A stretch of 24,767 nt of DNA from Smittium culicis (lineage: Eukaryota > Kickxellomycota > Harpellomycetes > Harpellales > Legeriomycetaceae), in the NCBI GenBank assembly GCA_001970855.1, contig LSSN01001405.1:1-24767 (forward strand), given 5' to 3'. Under the pieces are notes generated by a model that saw nothing but the letters and a program-made list of their open reading frames with translations, made no database searches and was not told where the DNA came from. Positions within the stretch are counted from its first letter, which is position 1, and every line of letters begins with the position of its first letter. Of this stretch, positions 7,735 to 21,910 are shown in pieces. The position numbers and the translations under genes were made by a program.

Positions 7735-10021
7735 TATTTATGTTTTATTAGTGTTTAGACTTTATGGTGGGTATTTTAGTTGGATATTAGGGGAAATTCA
7801 AATGATATAAATGTGATATAGATAAGAAAAATCAAAGATATATAGTACAATTAGATTATAAACTAATCCAAGTAAGTAAAGGTACTAGCATGGTTTTTAT
7901 AGAATATGTGTATTTTGACTATAATTTATCTTCAAAGATTAATACGCCCAAGATGTAACATTTAATAGTCCAATGACGGGGAATTAAAAGTAATTAATGT
8001 TCCGATGTAAGCTTTTTTTTTTTGTATAGTGTTATAATAGCACGGGTACGCTTCAAACTAAAAAAAAAATAAAAAATCGGGAAAAAGATAGTTAAAAGGG
8101 TACTGTAGTTTATATCTACGCGAACTAGCATTGATTTATTAATATTCTGAGTGGGTATTCTAATATACTCGAACATGAAAGTGTAATATTACTATGTTGA
8201 CCTGCTGTCGGTTAATACGTTGTTTTTTATTTTATTTATAAAAAAGGAATAAAAACCATAACACACTTTCAGAACTGTATAAAGCAAACAAGTTGACTAT
8301 TTGTTGAACCCCAACGAACCTAGATGTAGGCGGGATCAAAAGTAAAACCAAGCTGTCGAATCAAAGTCTAACTTTGTTATGATATTTTTATACTATATAC
8401 CATTTTATCAGGCTAGAAGATTAGTTATTTACTTAAAAATGCTTCTATAGTTGTTAAATATCTTTTTAGCAATAAAATTCAATGTTTTTTCTAAATTATA
8501 TTTACTCTAAAATTTAAATATAGAAACAATATTAGTTTGCTTTATCACAAAAATAAATATTACTTTCCTTCAAAATTGTTGTATTGAATGAAAAAATGTT
8601 ATAATAAGATACATTAGTCATATAAAAGCTATAGTATCGCCATTCTGAAATGAAAGAGACATTATTGATATACTTTTTGCTGCATCTCAAATCACCATCA
8701 ATAGTATCGCATTAAGATATATTAATAAGATAAAAAAACCTTATTATTCAAAATATTTTATGTCTAGCATATAAATCAATAGTGCATTAATATGTTTGCT
8801 GAAAGTTATATATCTTTCAGCTGGAAAATTTATTAATACAAAGGCATTTCTTTTTATTTACACATGTATATAATTCATCGTTAAATAATTTGAATACCAA
8901 AAGTATTACACATATATATTTTTAGATTAAACTAGTCAAATATTTTATAGATTATAAGTTTTTTTCTATTTAATTGGTGAGTATAAGATAGTTAATATAA
9001 ACTGTATCTCTTATGCGATAAAAATTACATATGTAAGATGAGTCAGCCTAAGATTAAAATTATAAATTATTTTTTGAACTCTGGGAAAATTCTGCTGCGC
9101 TATAGACAAAATTCTAATATGTTGATGTGGTGATATTTAGGATATTTCATAGAAGGTAGTATATATTTTGAATCGGTTTGTGATATCCCTCAAGTTAATA
9201 GTGATATTCCGATTAGAAATTACTACACGTTATTCTCGTAGATGATACAAATTTTGGAAAATTTAATATGTGTTGTAAGATTTAGCGATTAACTAGTAGT
9301 ATAGCTAATTATAATTTAACATATCCCTTGTTTGAATATCCCCAATAAAGGATTCCAACATAAAACTAAAATTATTTTATTTTTCAATAGAAATTACGAT
9401 AGCTCTTATTTCAAATAAAATGCAACTGGTAATATTGTTTAATTTTATTCAAACCCATATAAGACTTGATTATACATAAAGAAATAAGCATCAAGCAAAT
9501 AATAAGCTACTAAAATAATTTGGTTTTTAAATATACTCTATTATACTGTAAATGTTTAAATATAAACAGCTAACGTTCATAATATCCTCAATGAGAAAAG
9601 ATAAATTCTGTGAATAATAGTAATAATATAAATACTATAAATAAGCTATTAAAGCTAAGATATTAATTTAGGGAAATTATTCTAGTTAGCTGGCCAATAA
9701 ACTATTTAAAAACAAATAACAATAGTCATTTTCGCGATTTCACCAAAGTTATTAACCTATCATAGTTCACACTCCAAATAAAAGACATTATAATTCAAAA
9801 CTATTGGCCGAGTAATAATCTCCATGAAAGACATAATTGGTACATATCAAGCGAAAATTAAATCAAATCAAAAAGCTGTTGTTTTTTTTATGTTATTAGA
9901 CTAAATTTTTGTCAATTCCGGATTAGTTGAGTTTACAGTGAAATCTTATGCTGATCATTCTTCATTTACTTTAAACTTTCTTCTGCTACATTTCCTATTT
10001 TCGATAAGAATACCAAGTATA
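7735..10021. other. 2.3-kb divergent intergenic region between the GDSL and NUP155 genes
   Basis: It should hold both promoters, which I cannot place. Most of it is plain AT-rich sequence. Two patches stand out: a G+C-richer island at about 8195-8370 and a frame at 8996-9241 that stays open for 81 codons apart from one TGA at 9131. Neither is recognised as a known gene (see findings). Confidence 0.6.
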
Positions 10022-13000
10022 ATGAGTATCGATGATTCAACCAATAGTAAATGGCTAAACCTCGGCAAAAACTCGCTAAAGCTAAAGCTAGAAGAAATCA
10101 ACAAATATCCAAAGCTATCTAATCTACTCCAATGTATTTCGATCTCAACATTCAGTTTATTCTACACGCATATATCCTTAATTTATATAAATATCTTAAG
10201 TTTTTTTCTTTTTCTTTATTCAATATAGCTTCATTTTCTTCAGACTACACAGTTCCAATTGTTTCTGATTGGAATCTATTTTCAAATGTCAAATCTATCC
10301 CTTTGCCCGACTCTCTATTCGAAACATATGATTGTAATTATTTCATACTTTACTTTTTTTAATATATTTTCAAAAATCACTACCTTTGTTTTTTATTTGA
10401 TAAAATAACTATTACCTAATCCTACTTTCCCTATCTTTCAACAGTAACTCAAAGCAGATGTTTTATGGGTCTCTTCCCCCAAATAGAAAGAGCCTGGATT
10501 ACAGTTGATCACAGATTGATTATCTGGAACTACGAAGACAAGTAATTATTAAAGTCTACAACATTCCTTTTTAAATTTTACTTTTAATCTCACTGTTAAT
10601 ATTTATCATATAGCAACTTTTATACATACGAAGAACAGGATCAAACGATTATTAATGTGGGTATAATTGAGCCAAAAAAAGGTACTCTATTTCACAGGAA
10701 TATTAATATTTTCTAATTACCCAAAATTTATTTTTATTTACTATCTATTAACTCTCTTTCACTTAATTGCTTTTAGGAATCTTTTCGGAAAATGTTTCGC
10801 ATATATTGGTTGTTGCAACTACTCTAGAAATTTTCCTTTTAGGTGTTGAAGTTACTAAAAATTCTTTTTCAAAGTCTGGAAACATTTCTCTATATACTAC
10901 CCAACTAAAAGTCTCTGCTGATAACATTATGGTATCGGCCATCGTCGGGACCAAAAATGGAAGAATATTCTTATCTGGAAACGACGGGCATATCTACGAA
11001 TTATTATACCACGTACTACCCTTTCCTTCCCCTTCTTTTTTTTTTTTCACCTTTTAATTCCAATCGTTTCTATTTTTAACATAAATTAGGACTCTGAAGG
11101 CTGGATTAATAAAAAATGCAGAATTGTTAACTTGACTTCCTCGCTAATCTCGATTTTTATTCCAACATTATTCTCTTTTAAAAATGACGGTAATTTAATT
11201 CTCAAGTCTACTGCACTTAATTTTACTTTCTTGGTTTTAATCACTCTTAATTTTTTTTTTTATAGATCATGTTCTTTCCTTCGCCGTCGATAATGAACGC
11301 GGAATACTATATACTTTATCCCGTAACTCTATTATTGAGGTACTGCATTTTTTTAAATTTCTCTTTATCTTTATAAGCTTACTTATTAACTTTATCATAT
11401 TTTAATAGGTCATTTCTTTAGGAAAAGACGGCACAAAGTTTGATAGAATTATTCAACACAAAAATATTTACTCTGAAGCTCTTATAATGAGCCCTGCTTT
11501 TGATAGCCTCGGCAAAAATAGCTTTGAAATTGTTTCCATCAACGTTGTTCCTGTTGCTGAATCAAATACAGTGCATTTGGTTGCTATCTCTAACACAGGT
11601 ATATTTCTTGTAGTTTTTTTTATTACCTGGTACAAATATTTCAATTCTATGTATTTTAGCTAATCTTTTTTAATTTAAAATATATCCAGGTTCAAGGCTT
11701 TACTTTTCAACTTATAAGCGAGTTACCAGAATTTATAGCAACGAAAAATCCTCTCCTGAAACCCTCGAGTTAATTCATGTTAGAAAAGCAAACACTAGAC
11801 AAAACGAGTCTTTATCAGTGCATAACGGATTATATCTAAATTATGCTACTATTCTTGCTAATGTAAAAAATGATGACTATGATGAAATGGTTTGTAGCAA
11901 TATCGACAACTCAGCCATCCAACAATCAATTTACAGAGTAATTAATACTTTCTTTCCCCTAATTGATATATTTACCTTTAATTTTACAATTAAACTATTT
12001 ATTTTATACCTATTTTCCATTTTAAACGTATGCTTTTTTTATAGAACGGAAAATCAAGCCTAGTTGAATATAGCTCTGTACTAAAGATTGAAGGGAAAAC
12101 ATGGGCTATTAGTCAAATCGGCAATTCTCAAAATAGATCCACTAACGACCTTTGTAACACTGATATCTTTAATCACACAAAAGTTGCTCTGTTAACCAAC
12201 TCTGGTATTACATTTATTAATAATTTATTCTTATTGTGGCCTAATTTTTGATCTTTGTTTTTTATAGGAATAAATATTTTGGCTAAGCAAAATCCTCTCG
12301 ATATGGTCATATGGTTAGTTAGCAAAGGCCCGATTATTGATATCGAAGCTAACGCGATAATTGAAGGTTATGGTAGGTCTGAAATGTGTTCAATGTGCTT
12401 AACTGTTCTAAGCTCGGATGAATCCACTCAAAGATCACTAAGTCTGAACGCGGTTAAAAACTGTTCTACTCTATTCTTTGAGTACGGTGGAGTTCCATAC
12501 GTTAAGGCGAATGTTGCGATGACTTCTCAACTAGTCGGGAAAACTTCAGAACCCCAAATAATTTTCAGCGGAAGACATGATGGCTTATACTTATTCCTTG
12601 CAAGGCTTTTGACTCAAACATGGGATACCCCTGTATTCAAATTAGCTAACCTTAAAGACAACCAAACCTACCTTACCCCAAACCAATCTTTGGATTCACT
12701 TTTAGAAATACAATCACGCCTGATTCGACTTCAAACTTTTATAAATAGGTATTTTACACAGTTTCATCCCCATTTCTCTTTTTTTCTTATCAGATTTTTT
12801 TTTCTTTATTTTTTATACAATTAGAAATCAACGTTTTATTCCTGACAATTCCTATGGAATGGCGTTACAGTCTAGTGATAATTTCATTAGCGATAACTTT
12901 AGCCTTGCAATGGGTAAAAGCAACGAAGGTTGTTGGAAATTGGAAGCTGACTCCCTTTTTGGTGCATATACCCTTATTCAGCAAATAATCGAATCTATTT

Positions 13001-15134
13001 CATTTTTAAAAATCGTAACTATAATTAACATCAACGTAATGGCAAACGAGGTTGAAAATTCGATTAAGTCTGAACTTTGTAAGGCCACTCTATCAGAATT
13101 AGCAACCTCTCTTCATATTAGAAAAGTTTGTAGAGAATTGGTTGTTTCTGTTGTTGGCAGTAGAAACTCGCGCTCTGAAATTGTAATTTCATACCTTTTT
13201 TTTTCTTTCGTGACAATTCTTTTCTATTTTCTTTATTTAATAATATCCATATTTTAATTAAATAGGTGGAAAATATAGGCGAAGCATTGGGGAAAAACTG
13301 CGGATCATTCTTTTCTGAGAAAGATGTTAAATTATATAGAGCATTCGAATATCTTCGTGTAGCTCAGAAATTAGGAGAGTCTAATTCAGATCCAGAACAG
13401 CAACAATCATTGCTGCAAGAATGCTTAGAAATGTTTACAGATTCAGGAATCTTGCTTGGTGAAAAAAAATTGAAACAAGTCGTTTCAATATTTTGCAATT
13501 TTAACTGGCATCTTGGCGCTTTGAATCTTTGTTTGGGGTGCGCAAAAAACGCTGATCCTAATGATTTAGCTATTAATTACTATAACAATACGGTATTGCT
13601 TGATTCTGGATATCATAATCAAGACTTAAAAAACGACGACTTATCTAAGCAACTATACGATTGGAGAATCTACTGCTATAACCTAGCCTTACTTTTCATC
13701 AAACCTGAAAACTCTGAAATCAGCAATAAGCTCTTTTTAATATCTTTAAATTTTACAGATATCCTTTTCCATACTACTTTATATGATTTCTTACTTTCCT
13801 CAAAACTCGATTCAACATTAACTCAAATCCAAACCCCATTCTTGGTTGATTACTTGAGATCCACACCTGTTAGTATTCAAAAATACGATTTATTATGGCG
13901 TCACTATGCCTACTTTTCTAAATTCAGCCAGGCATCTGCTATTCTACATGATTTGGCTTCAGGTACCCTTTTCAAAGAAATCACACTAGCTAAAAGGATG
14001 GAATACCTTTCTTTGGCAATTAGCAACGCAAAGAGTTCTTTACATTATGAGAAAGAAAAGCTTCCTGTATCTATTCTAAATCAAATGACTGATCAATTAA
14101 AAGTAAAATTTAATTAAAAAATCTTAATATTTTTTTTATCTAAACTTTATAATATTTACTTATTTTGCTAAATTTATAACTTTTTACAATAGACTGCTCA
14201 AATTCAAATGGAAATTGTTATTGTTTTAAGCTCAAAACCAGACCAAGAAAATAATATCAAATTGTTGAATAGCCGCCTATTTAACGTTACTGAACTTTAT
14301 GACCAGTTTGCCCAACCGCTAAATCTTTATGAACAGATACTACTTCTTTACAAACTATCTAATTTCACTGATAGAGTTCAAATCTTTGAAATTTACAGCT
14401 ACTTCATTTATGAATCTCTCCAGGGAGAAATCACTAATAGCTCTGAACTTAGCGGGCCATCAAATAATATTATTGCAGTATGCTCAAAAATATCATCATT
14501 AGGAATTAGATTACACCCTTCAGACTCTTCTTTCCCATTGGACTTGGTTGTGGGTTTGTTAGTTACCCTAATTGCTGATAAGCAACTCTACCTCAGTGAC
14601 AATACTGAAAATACATCGTCTATATCAAACCCTGGTTTTATCACCCAAACTTTGCTGGATAGCAATATCCCATGTGTTGCTATAAACGACATAATCTGTT
14701 CTTATTTAGATTTCCTGTTGAGCTTTTCCAACAAAGATATTATTATTGGAAGCGATTTAAGATCAGACAATATGCTAATCTCATTGAATTCTCCATTAAA
14801 TATTTTGAAATCGTGCATAATCAAATCAATAGAAGCTACGACTCCTGAGGGAGAAATTTTTGATATTAAATCACTAAACAAGTTTACAAACAAGAATATT
14901 GTTTCGATTTTATTAATTGAATTACAATACTTATACCGAAAATGGATTGACTTTTCAAGTTCTGAAATGGTAAACAGTGAAGGCAGCGGTGCAGATTATG
15001 ATGACAATATGTTCCCCGCAGTTACAGTTACAAATTCGCTATCTAAGTATGTACTAATGGCGAATGGATTTGTTAACAGCCAAGTAATATCACAGCTTCA
15101 GCAACTACAAACTGAAATACATGCTTTTTTCTGA
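10022..15134 (+). CDS. NUP155: nuclear pore scaffold nucleoporin, Nup155/Nup157/Nup170 family
   Basis: CDS join(10022..10133,10229..10333,10445..10541,10614..10681,10777..11012,11090..11189,11266..11339,11409..11598,11690..11937,12045..12204,12268..12748,12825..13182,13266..14102,14193..15134), 1335 residues (Nup155 is about 1390). It is an inner-ring scaffold protein of the nuclear pore, made of an N-terminal beta-propeller and a C-terminal alpha-solenoid. Family landmarks in order: SIPLPDSLFE (about 62-71), CFMGLFPQIERAWITVD (78-94), IIWNYED, NGRIFLSGNDGHIYEL (188-203), SRLYFSTY, GKTWAIS, GINILAKQNP, IFSGRHDGLYLF, YDLLWRHYAYF (950-960) and KRMEYLSLAISNAKSS (986-1001). All 13 introns (63-111 bases) start GTA, end AG (mostly ATAG/TTAG) and keep phase. 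The start is the first ATG in frame and gives a normal N terminus with YPKLSNLL. The second exon might instead begin at 10244, 15 bases later, with loss of five residues. Confidence 0.95.
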
Positions 15135-15240
15135 TTTCTTTTCATTAACATCTAAATATTGCTTGATATTTCTTTGCAACTAAGTTATTTTTTCTTCACC
15201 ATATTTTTTTTATATTTTTAAAACTAATAAAACCAACTTT
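15135..15240 (+). terminator. NUP155 3' flank with candidate polyadenylation signal
   Basis: AATAAA at 15226-15231 lies about 90 bases after the stop, following T-rich sequence. The position fits a polyadenylation signal, but the hexamer is common in this base composition. Confidence 0.3.
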
Positions 15241-16757
15241 TATCTGATATTTATTAACCTATTAAAACCCGCTTAAGTGTCTACTTAATAATCATGCTTC
15301 TGAATAAACTTGTTTAATATACAAATTTCCCATCAATTTTATCTTTTCCAAATTTATTTCGGCTAATAAAAGGGTGTGCCTATTTTAAAACCACAAATGG
15401 TATAATCGCTAGAATACTATTTTTTTCAACGTGATTGAATTGGTAGATTTACATTAAAGCTCACTCTCTAAACATAATATTTAGTTATATAAATGAATCG
15501 ATAATTTTTTATTTTATATTTATCACATTGGATGTTTATATATCTGTATAAAAATGTGTTTTAGCTACTTTTTGTTAAAAAACGCAAGTTTAAACGGGAC
15601 GCTTTAATTGTATATATTTAATCAGATTTCTGAAAAATCAATAGATAAATTCAATGGATTATTTTTTTTAATAAAAAAATACCATAATAAATTATAAAAA
15701 ATAAAGGTTATCATTATCATGGTTGCATATAATGCGTTTTGTGCATTTAAATTTAATCTAAATCTATGATCACATCTAATATTTTATTTATTTGATCTAT
15801 TTTATATAAAAATTTGATTGATAAAAAAATTATATATAGTATTTAAAAAAAAAATTTAATAGAATAATAACGCTAACCTATCATAAAATTACATAAAAAT
15901 TTAACGTCTAAATTAAATGTGGTTTAAAATATTTTTTTTGGTCTTTGGTTTTATAAGATAGAACCTGGTGAAATTTTCAATAGTAAAAAAATATATTAGA
16001 TTGGCTAGCCTTGGGGAAAAAATCATTCCTAGCGATATTTTTTTTTAATACAATTAAAATAAGTCTAAAAAAAAAAATTCTATGATTAAAAAGTATGAAT
16101 TAAATGATTTTTGATATAAAGATATTTTTCATACTAGCACTAATACTAACAATAAAAACAAAAAAATTTTGTATTAAATATTTCAAATAAATCGAGTTTT
16201 TAATTGACCATTTAACAATCAAAAAATAATGATATTCATTAATAATACCAGGTTTTAAAATTTTATTAACTATTTATTAGAAAGTATTTATTTTGAATCT
16301 ATTATTAATGCAATCCTACTTTGTAGTCAAATAAGCTTATGGTTTACATTTTATTAAATATGATAAATAAATAATTTTCGTGGAAACACGCTGATTTATT
16401 TTTATAAGTTAAGCATTTAACATTATGTAATTGTATAAATTGGTCTATATTTTAAAAAAGAAAAAAAAAAAAAGGACTTGTTACCAACGATATTAAATAA
16501 TGAAATAATTGAATATTTAAAATAATAATAATAAGTAAACGGTCCCAATTCTCAATGCTAATGTGACTATTTTGATTCTGACTATATCCGATTGAATTTA
16601 ATTTTATAGAATTTTTTATTTTTTATCTAAATTATTATACATTCTTTATTATGTTTAAAATTAAAATTAAATTTTTTTTAAAAATCGATAAAAAGAAATA
16701 TTATTGAGATAAAAAATAAAATTCCCATTTTCACGAAATATTTATGCTTCTCTTTTT

Positions 16758-16857
16758 ATTTTTTATTCATCTATAAATTTTTATTATCACTAAGAACTAT
16801 TTTGATATTATTTTTTATTCATCTATAAATTTTTATTATCTACAAGATATATTTTGA

Positions 16858-16861
<4 letters not shown>
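16758..16861. repeat. 52-bp tandem duplication
   Basis: Two adjacent 52-base copies (16758-16809 and 16810-16861) both begin ATTTTTTATTCATC and end TTTTGATATT. They differ at only a few positions near the middle. The second copy runs straight into the ATT microsatellite. Confidence 0.85.

Positions 16862-16950
<89 letters not shown>
16859..16950. repeat. (ATT)n microsatellite, about 30 units
   Basis: Ninety-two bases of uninterrupted ATT repeat. The perfect array suggests it is young and likely to vary in length between strains. Confidence 0.97.
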
Positions 16951-17288
16951 GCTTTATTCTGGCTATAAACTGAAAAATTTCTTCGTTAATATAGTTTTAA
17001 AATTTATATTTAAATAGTTTACTTTTGAGTAAAATAAAATAAAAGATATGCAATTTTGCTCTTTAAATAGTAATTATCTAAAAACGCAATTTATATAATT
17101 TTTTTATACCATTATTTTAATAGATTGCTAAATAATGTTCAAAATTTTAGCCCTTAAAATAGCATTTAAATTATTGTAAAATATAAAAATTCGAAATAAA
17201 TATAGTAATTTATTTAAATTTTGATCATTAGTTGATTAAAAATTTAAATTAATATGTAATAACGCATGAAGAAAAAATAATATAAAGG

Positions 17289-17308
17289 ATTCTAACTACA
17301 GTTAGAAT
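17289..17308. repeat. 20-base near-perfect palindrome
   Basis: Nine-base arms (ATTCTAACT and AGTTAGAAT) flank a 2-base centre. No gene is near, so it is not obviously a terminator or binding site. Confidence 0.7.
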
Positions 17309-18647
17309 ATTTTTGGGATTTGGCTGAGATTAATTTTCATTTTCTATGTATCTTTAAAAATTTTCATAGAATAAATTATGATTTTTTGAGAGCTAAGTAT
17401 TTTTTACTTAATATAATGAAATTAAGTTTTTTTCTGTGGGGTTTAATTTTTTTTTTTTATTGGTTAAGTATATTTGAATAGCTTTTTTTCTCAAAAAAAT
17501 GTATAACCTTGGTTTTTTAAACGAATTTTTGAGAAAAACTCGATTTATTTACTTATTTTAATAATATATTTATATATTTGTGAATCTTTAAATGTGTATT
17601 TTTTTATTATAACAATTAATCTTGTTTCTTTTTATGCAAACAAAAAATCGAAATCTATTATAACTAATTAAGATTTTTAAACGTAAATTTTTGCGAGAAA
17701 AAGTAATAATTACTAAATTATAAGATAAAAAATCTACAAAAATTATAGTAATAGTATAATTAATAGAATAATAATGGTGAAATATAAAAGAAGCAAATAT
17801 AAATTTATCTATTGTGTCTATAACCGAGATAAAAAATTCTTTAAAGAGCTTGTAGATCTACTTTATAGTAAGAAAAAAAAAACTGGTCTAGAAAAAATGT
17901 GTTAAATTTATTCTTTTAACTAATCGATAACTAAATAAAATAATTATAATTTATTTGTTTTTTATTAAGTTTTCTTACGACTAATATTTATAAAAAATTG
18001 TGTTGTTTATTTGTTGTAAATCTGAAATTAAAAGATATATACTAAATAAATGGTTTTATTTCGATACTTAATATCAGCAATTTACATTCTCAGATCTCAA
18101 TAAATATTTAATTTGTATTTAGCTTATTTCAAACATCAAAATTTAACATATTTGTTAAATATGGCTAACATAATTGATTCTTACTAGTAATTAGACAAAT
18201 AGAAAATGACATTAATAACAAAAGATATTTATTGGAGCGATATAAATGAATGCTGAAACTATAAAATACTTTATCTGAATACTAAAGTTCAAAAATTCAC
18301 AATGTAATTTCATACTCATAGAAAATATTTACTTACATTAAAATAATAAGGAAAATCTTTTTTAATAAAATTAAATGTAAATTGAATCAATTTTACACTT
18401 ATAAAAAATATAAAAATTTATTATCCTGAATAAATAGAAATCAATTTATTGAATTATATTTATGCATATTAATATTGAGGAAGCTAAAATCAAATCATAA
18501 ATTCAACACCAAGAAAAAATCATTGAAACTTCTGTGAGGATCAATCGTGTAAATGAGATCCATAATCTCCAATAATCGATTATTTTACCAAAAAATTAAA
18601 AATAATAATTTATAATTATATTTTTTAATTCTGAAGTGAGAATTTTT

Positions 18648-18659
18648 GGGGGGGGGGGG
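18648..18659. repeat. G12 homopolymer
   Basis: Twelve G in a row within very AT-rich DNA. It is one of two such runs in the window (the other is at 7499-7509). Confidence 0.85.
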
Positions 18660-21240
18660 ATATGATTTATAACACGAACTTGATTAAAGTAATTTTTAGG
18701 GACTGCAAAAAATAAAAAAATAGTAGAAAATAGCTAAGAAATGCCCAATAATAAAATTAAATAATTAAATAATACTTAGAGTAATGCAAAAAGAAAATCT
18801 TCATAGTAGAAAAAAATTCATACTTAATCTCACGAACTTTGATGTTACTTTCATTACGAGCTGAATTTTATAATAGATCCTAAACTCAATTAGTTTATCA
18901 GCAATAAATCTGATTAAATAAAAAAAGTGCTAAAAAATAGAGTCTAATAAATCGACTTTTGATTATTTTTTTGTTAAACAGTTTAGTAAAATATTTTTAT
19001 ATTAAACGCATTTAAAAAATAATTAAAATTTTGATAAAATAAGCTTATATCTACACAATTTAAATAATTAATAATTTATTTAAAATACTATTGATTTTAT
19101 ACTTTGAAAGATATAATCAATAAATATCATGACTAAAAAATTTTTTAACAATCTTTTGAAATAATATTTATTTGTATAAATTCACGATTTTTGTCTGTTT
19201 ATTTGAATCGTTTGTTTTACTTAAGACAAATTTACGGGATCTTATGGTGAAATATCTATTATTAATCTTGTATTTATTTTTAACAATAGCTTTCTAAAAA
19301 TATTAAGGATTCTATTTTTTTGTAATTTTGGATATCAGTTTTATCTCACTTATTTACAATTTTAAATAGCGAACTAAATAATTTAATTAGCCTTATAAAA
19401 AAATTAAAATAATATAAATATATAAAATTTTATCTTGATATTTTAAAAATCACAATATTTTTTTTGTGATTAATATCAAAAAATTTTATAGCTTTAACTA
19501 ATTTTTCGATTTGAGATTGTATTGATTTTCGCAAGCGTTTGAATAAAATATAGTTAATTAAATCATTAACTGTGTAAAAAATCTATCATAATTAAATCTT
19601 ATTTGAAAATAATTTATACACATTTTTATAGCAGAGAATAAATCTCGAATATTATTTGTAATGGTTTTTTTTCTTTTGTTTTAAAGATCTAATAGCCAAA
19701 TTCCAGAAAATTTTTTCATCATTCAGTCATTGTAATTAATTAAAATTTTAATTAATTTTACTGATTTCTCGTAGTTTAACTTTTTTTTTTTTGATTGTTT
19801 AATTATCTTTAAATGAAATGATATTTAATGTTAATGATTTATAAAGCACTAAATATCCAGAAATAGATTGATTAAATCGCTTCTCAGTGAAATTAATTAT
19901 AAAATATATGTATGGTATATAGAATATAAACTGTGTGATCAGTAATTCTATAAAAAAGTTATTTCTAGAATGAAATAGATGACTGAGTCACTTAATTATC
20001 AGATTTTTAAAAATATATTATTATCAATGAAACTACAGAAATGCAATTTGTATTTAAAAATTGTGTCAAGAAATTCTAAAATCTTATTATATTTATTTAA
20101 TTATTATATTAAACGTTGGTGATATATATTTATTTTTAATTTATTTTAATATAAATATCTTATAAAAAATTCAATATTATACTTATTAATTTTCTTGAAA
20201 TTTTTTTCATCGTTTAATCACCTCGTAAATGCTTTTGTTTAGTATACTTTGAATAATTAATTCGCTGTGTTAATTTCTTTATTATAGTTTTATATACCTT
20301 ATCGATAAATATTTGGCTTGATAAGGAAATTATACTATGGTTTAAAACATTACATACTTTAACATTAGAAATTTTACAATATTATATCATCAAACACTTA
20401 TTATTAGTGATTGACTGAAGCTAGAATTCCATATTTAATAATTTTAGACCATTTAATTAATATCAAATATCGATGTTATGTAATAATATCTTTCGCTTGA
20501 GTTTTTTTATAATGATATGAAAAATCTAGTAAAGAAAAAAAACATTTTATAATTTATTCGTGAAAAAATTTCGAATAGTATATTCACCAGCTGCTCGAAT
20601 TCAAAATATACTTCTTCTATTATTGATATTGGTAATAATCTATTATTCAGTATTTTTTTCTTATTTTTATACCAATAAACTGATAATAATCACCAAAAAG
20701 ATTAGATTACAGAGATTATCTGTGATCCTCTGATAATTACAATCTAAAAAAAATCTTTGATTTATAATAGACTTTATGACTCGTTGCTATGGTTTCCTAA
20801 AAATAATAAAATAATTTTGAATCTTCTTTTTACTTACTGCATAATATTCCTAAAATTCAGAAAATAGAATCAGATAATTGTAGCTAAAATTGGTATAAAT
20901 TACTAACTAATCTTGAAAATCAATCCCTTTCTAATTAGTTTATCTTTACTTATTTTTTTGAAAACCAACTTTTACCAAAAAAGATTAATAAAGATTAAAA
21001 TTTTTTTATTTTAGATTCTTAAATAGCTCAGAAAATTAATCATAAATATAGTATTCTACAGAAATAAACTAAGCCTTGAAAAATTAAAATTTTACAGATT
21101 TTATATGCAGTAATTATACATTGAAGAGTTTTTTTTTTTTGGATCCTTCAATCCAATATATCATTATTTTCTATATTGATAAATTTTTGTTAGCTAGATA
21201 AGAGATAAAGATTTAATTTGGGTAATTTTATCATAAAAAT

Positions 21241-21284
21241 TAATTTCTAGATATTTTAAACTTAATTTCTAGATATTTTAAACT
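21241..21284. repeat. perfect 22-bp tandem duplication
   Basis: The unit TAATTTCTAGATATTTTAAA followed by CT occurs twice without a mismatch, and the first six bases of a third copy follow. It is a recent local duplication. Confidence 0.9.
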
Positions 21285-21910
21285 TAATTTTATGCTTCAA
21301 CTAGCTAATAAGAAATTAATTTTCAGAAATTCAAGATAGTTTCTTATATATTAAAAAAAAACTTAGTATTTTTCCTTGCCAGCATATTGATAAGAGATCA
21401 AATTAATGAAAAAATAGATGATGAAATCTCATTCCGAATGAATGTGCTCTAAATTAATTTATAACATCCTAATATATAAACCTATTAACGTATGATTAAA
21501 TGCATTTTTAATTTTTAATGAATGTACCTAGAATAATTCTATTTTTCTATAACCATACACCTTAATTGCCCTATATCAGGCTAATATATTGCATTTAAAG
21601 CTCGAATTTTAAATGTGATTTTAATTACCGCAATAATATTAAATAGTTTTTATGAATTTTTGCAGTAAAATTAAATGTATTTATTTATTTAGGTTTTCAA
21701 TTCTATACACCTCTTTCTTGATGCGAAATTTTTTTCGGATAATGTGTATTAAAATTGATAAAAAATAAAGATTTCTTTGCCAAATTTTCTCTCAGAGATC
21801 ATTTTATATAATCTAAGAAATTTCTAATAATTATTTAAAGAGTTATAATACTTGAAAAATTCGATCATACATTCAATATAAATCTTTATTAATGAAAATA
21901 AAATATACAA

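Noticed and set aside
7994..8176. A - strand frame of 60 codons
   Set aside because: Phe/Ile/Lys-rich peptide from poly-A/T runs with no family signal; expected by chance.
20630..20760. Several imperfect inverted repeats that might form RNA hairpins
   Set aside because: The arms are short, AT-only and interrupted; such pairs are frequent by chance in this composition.
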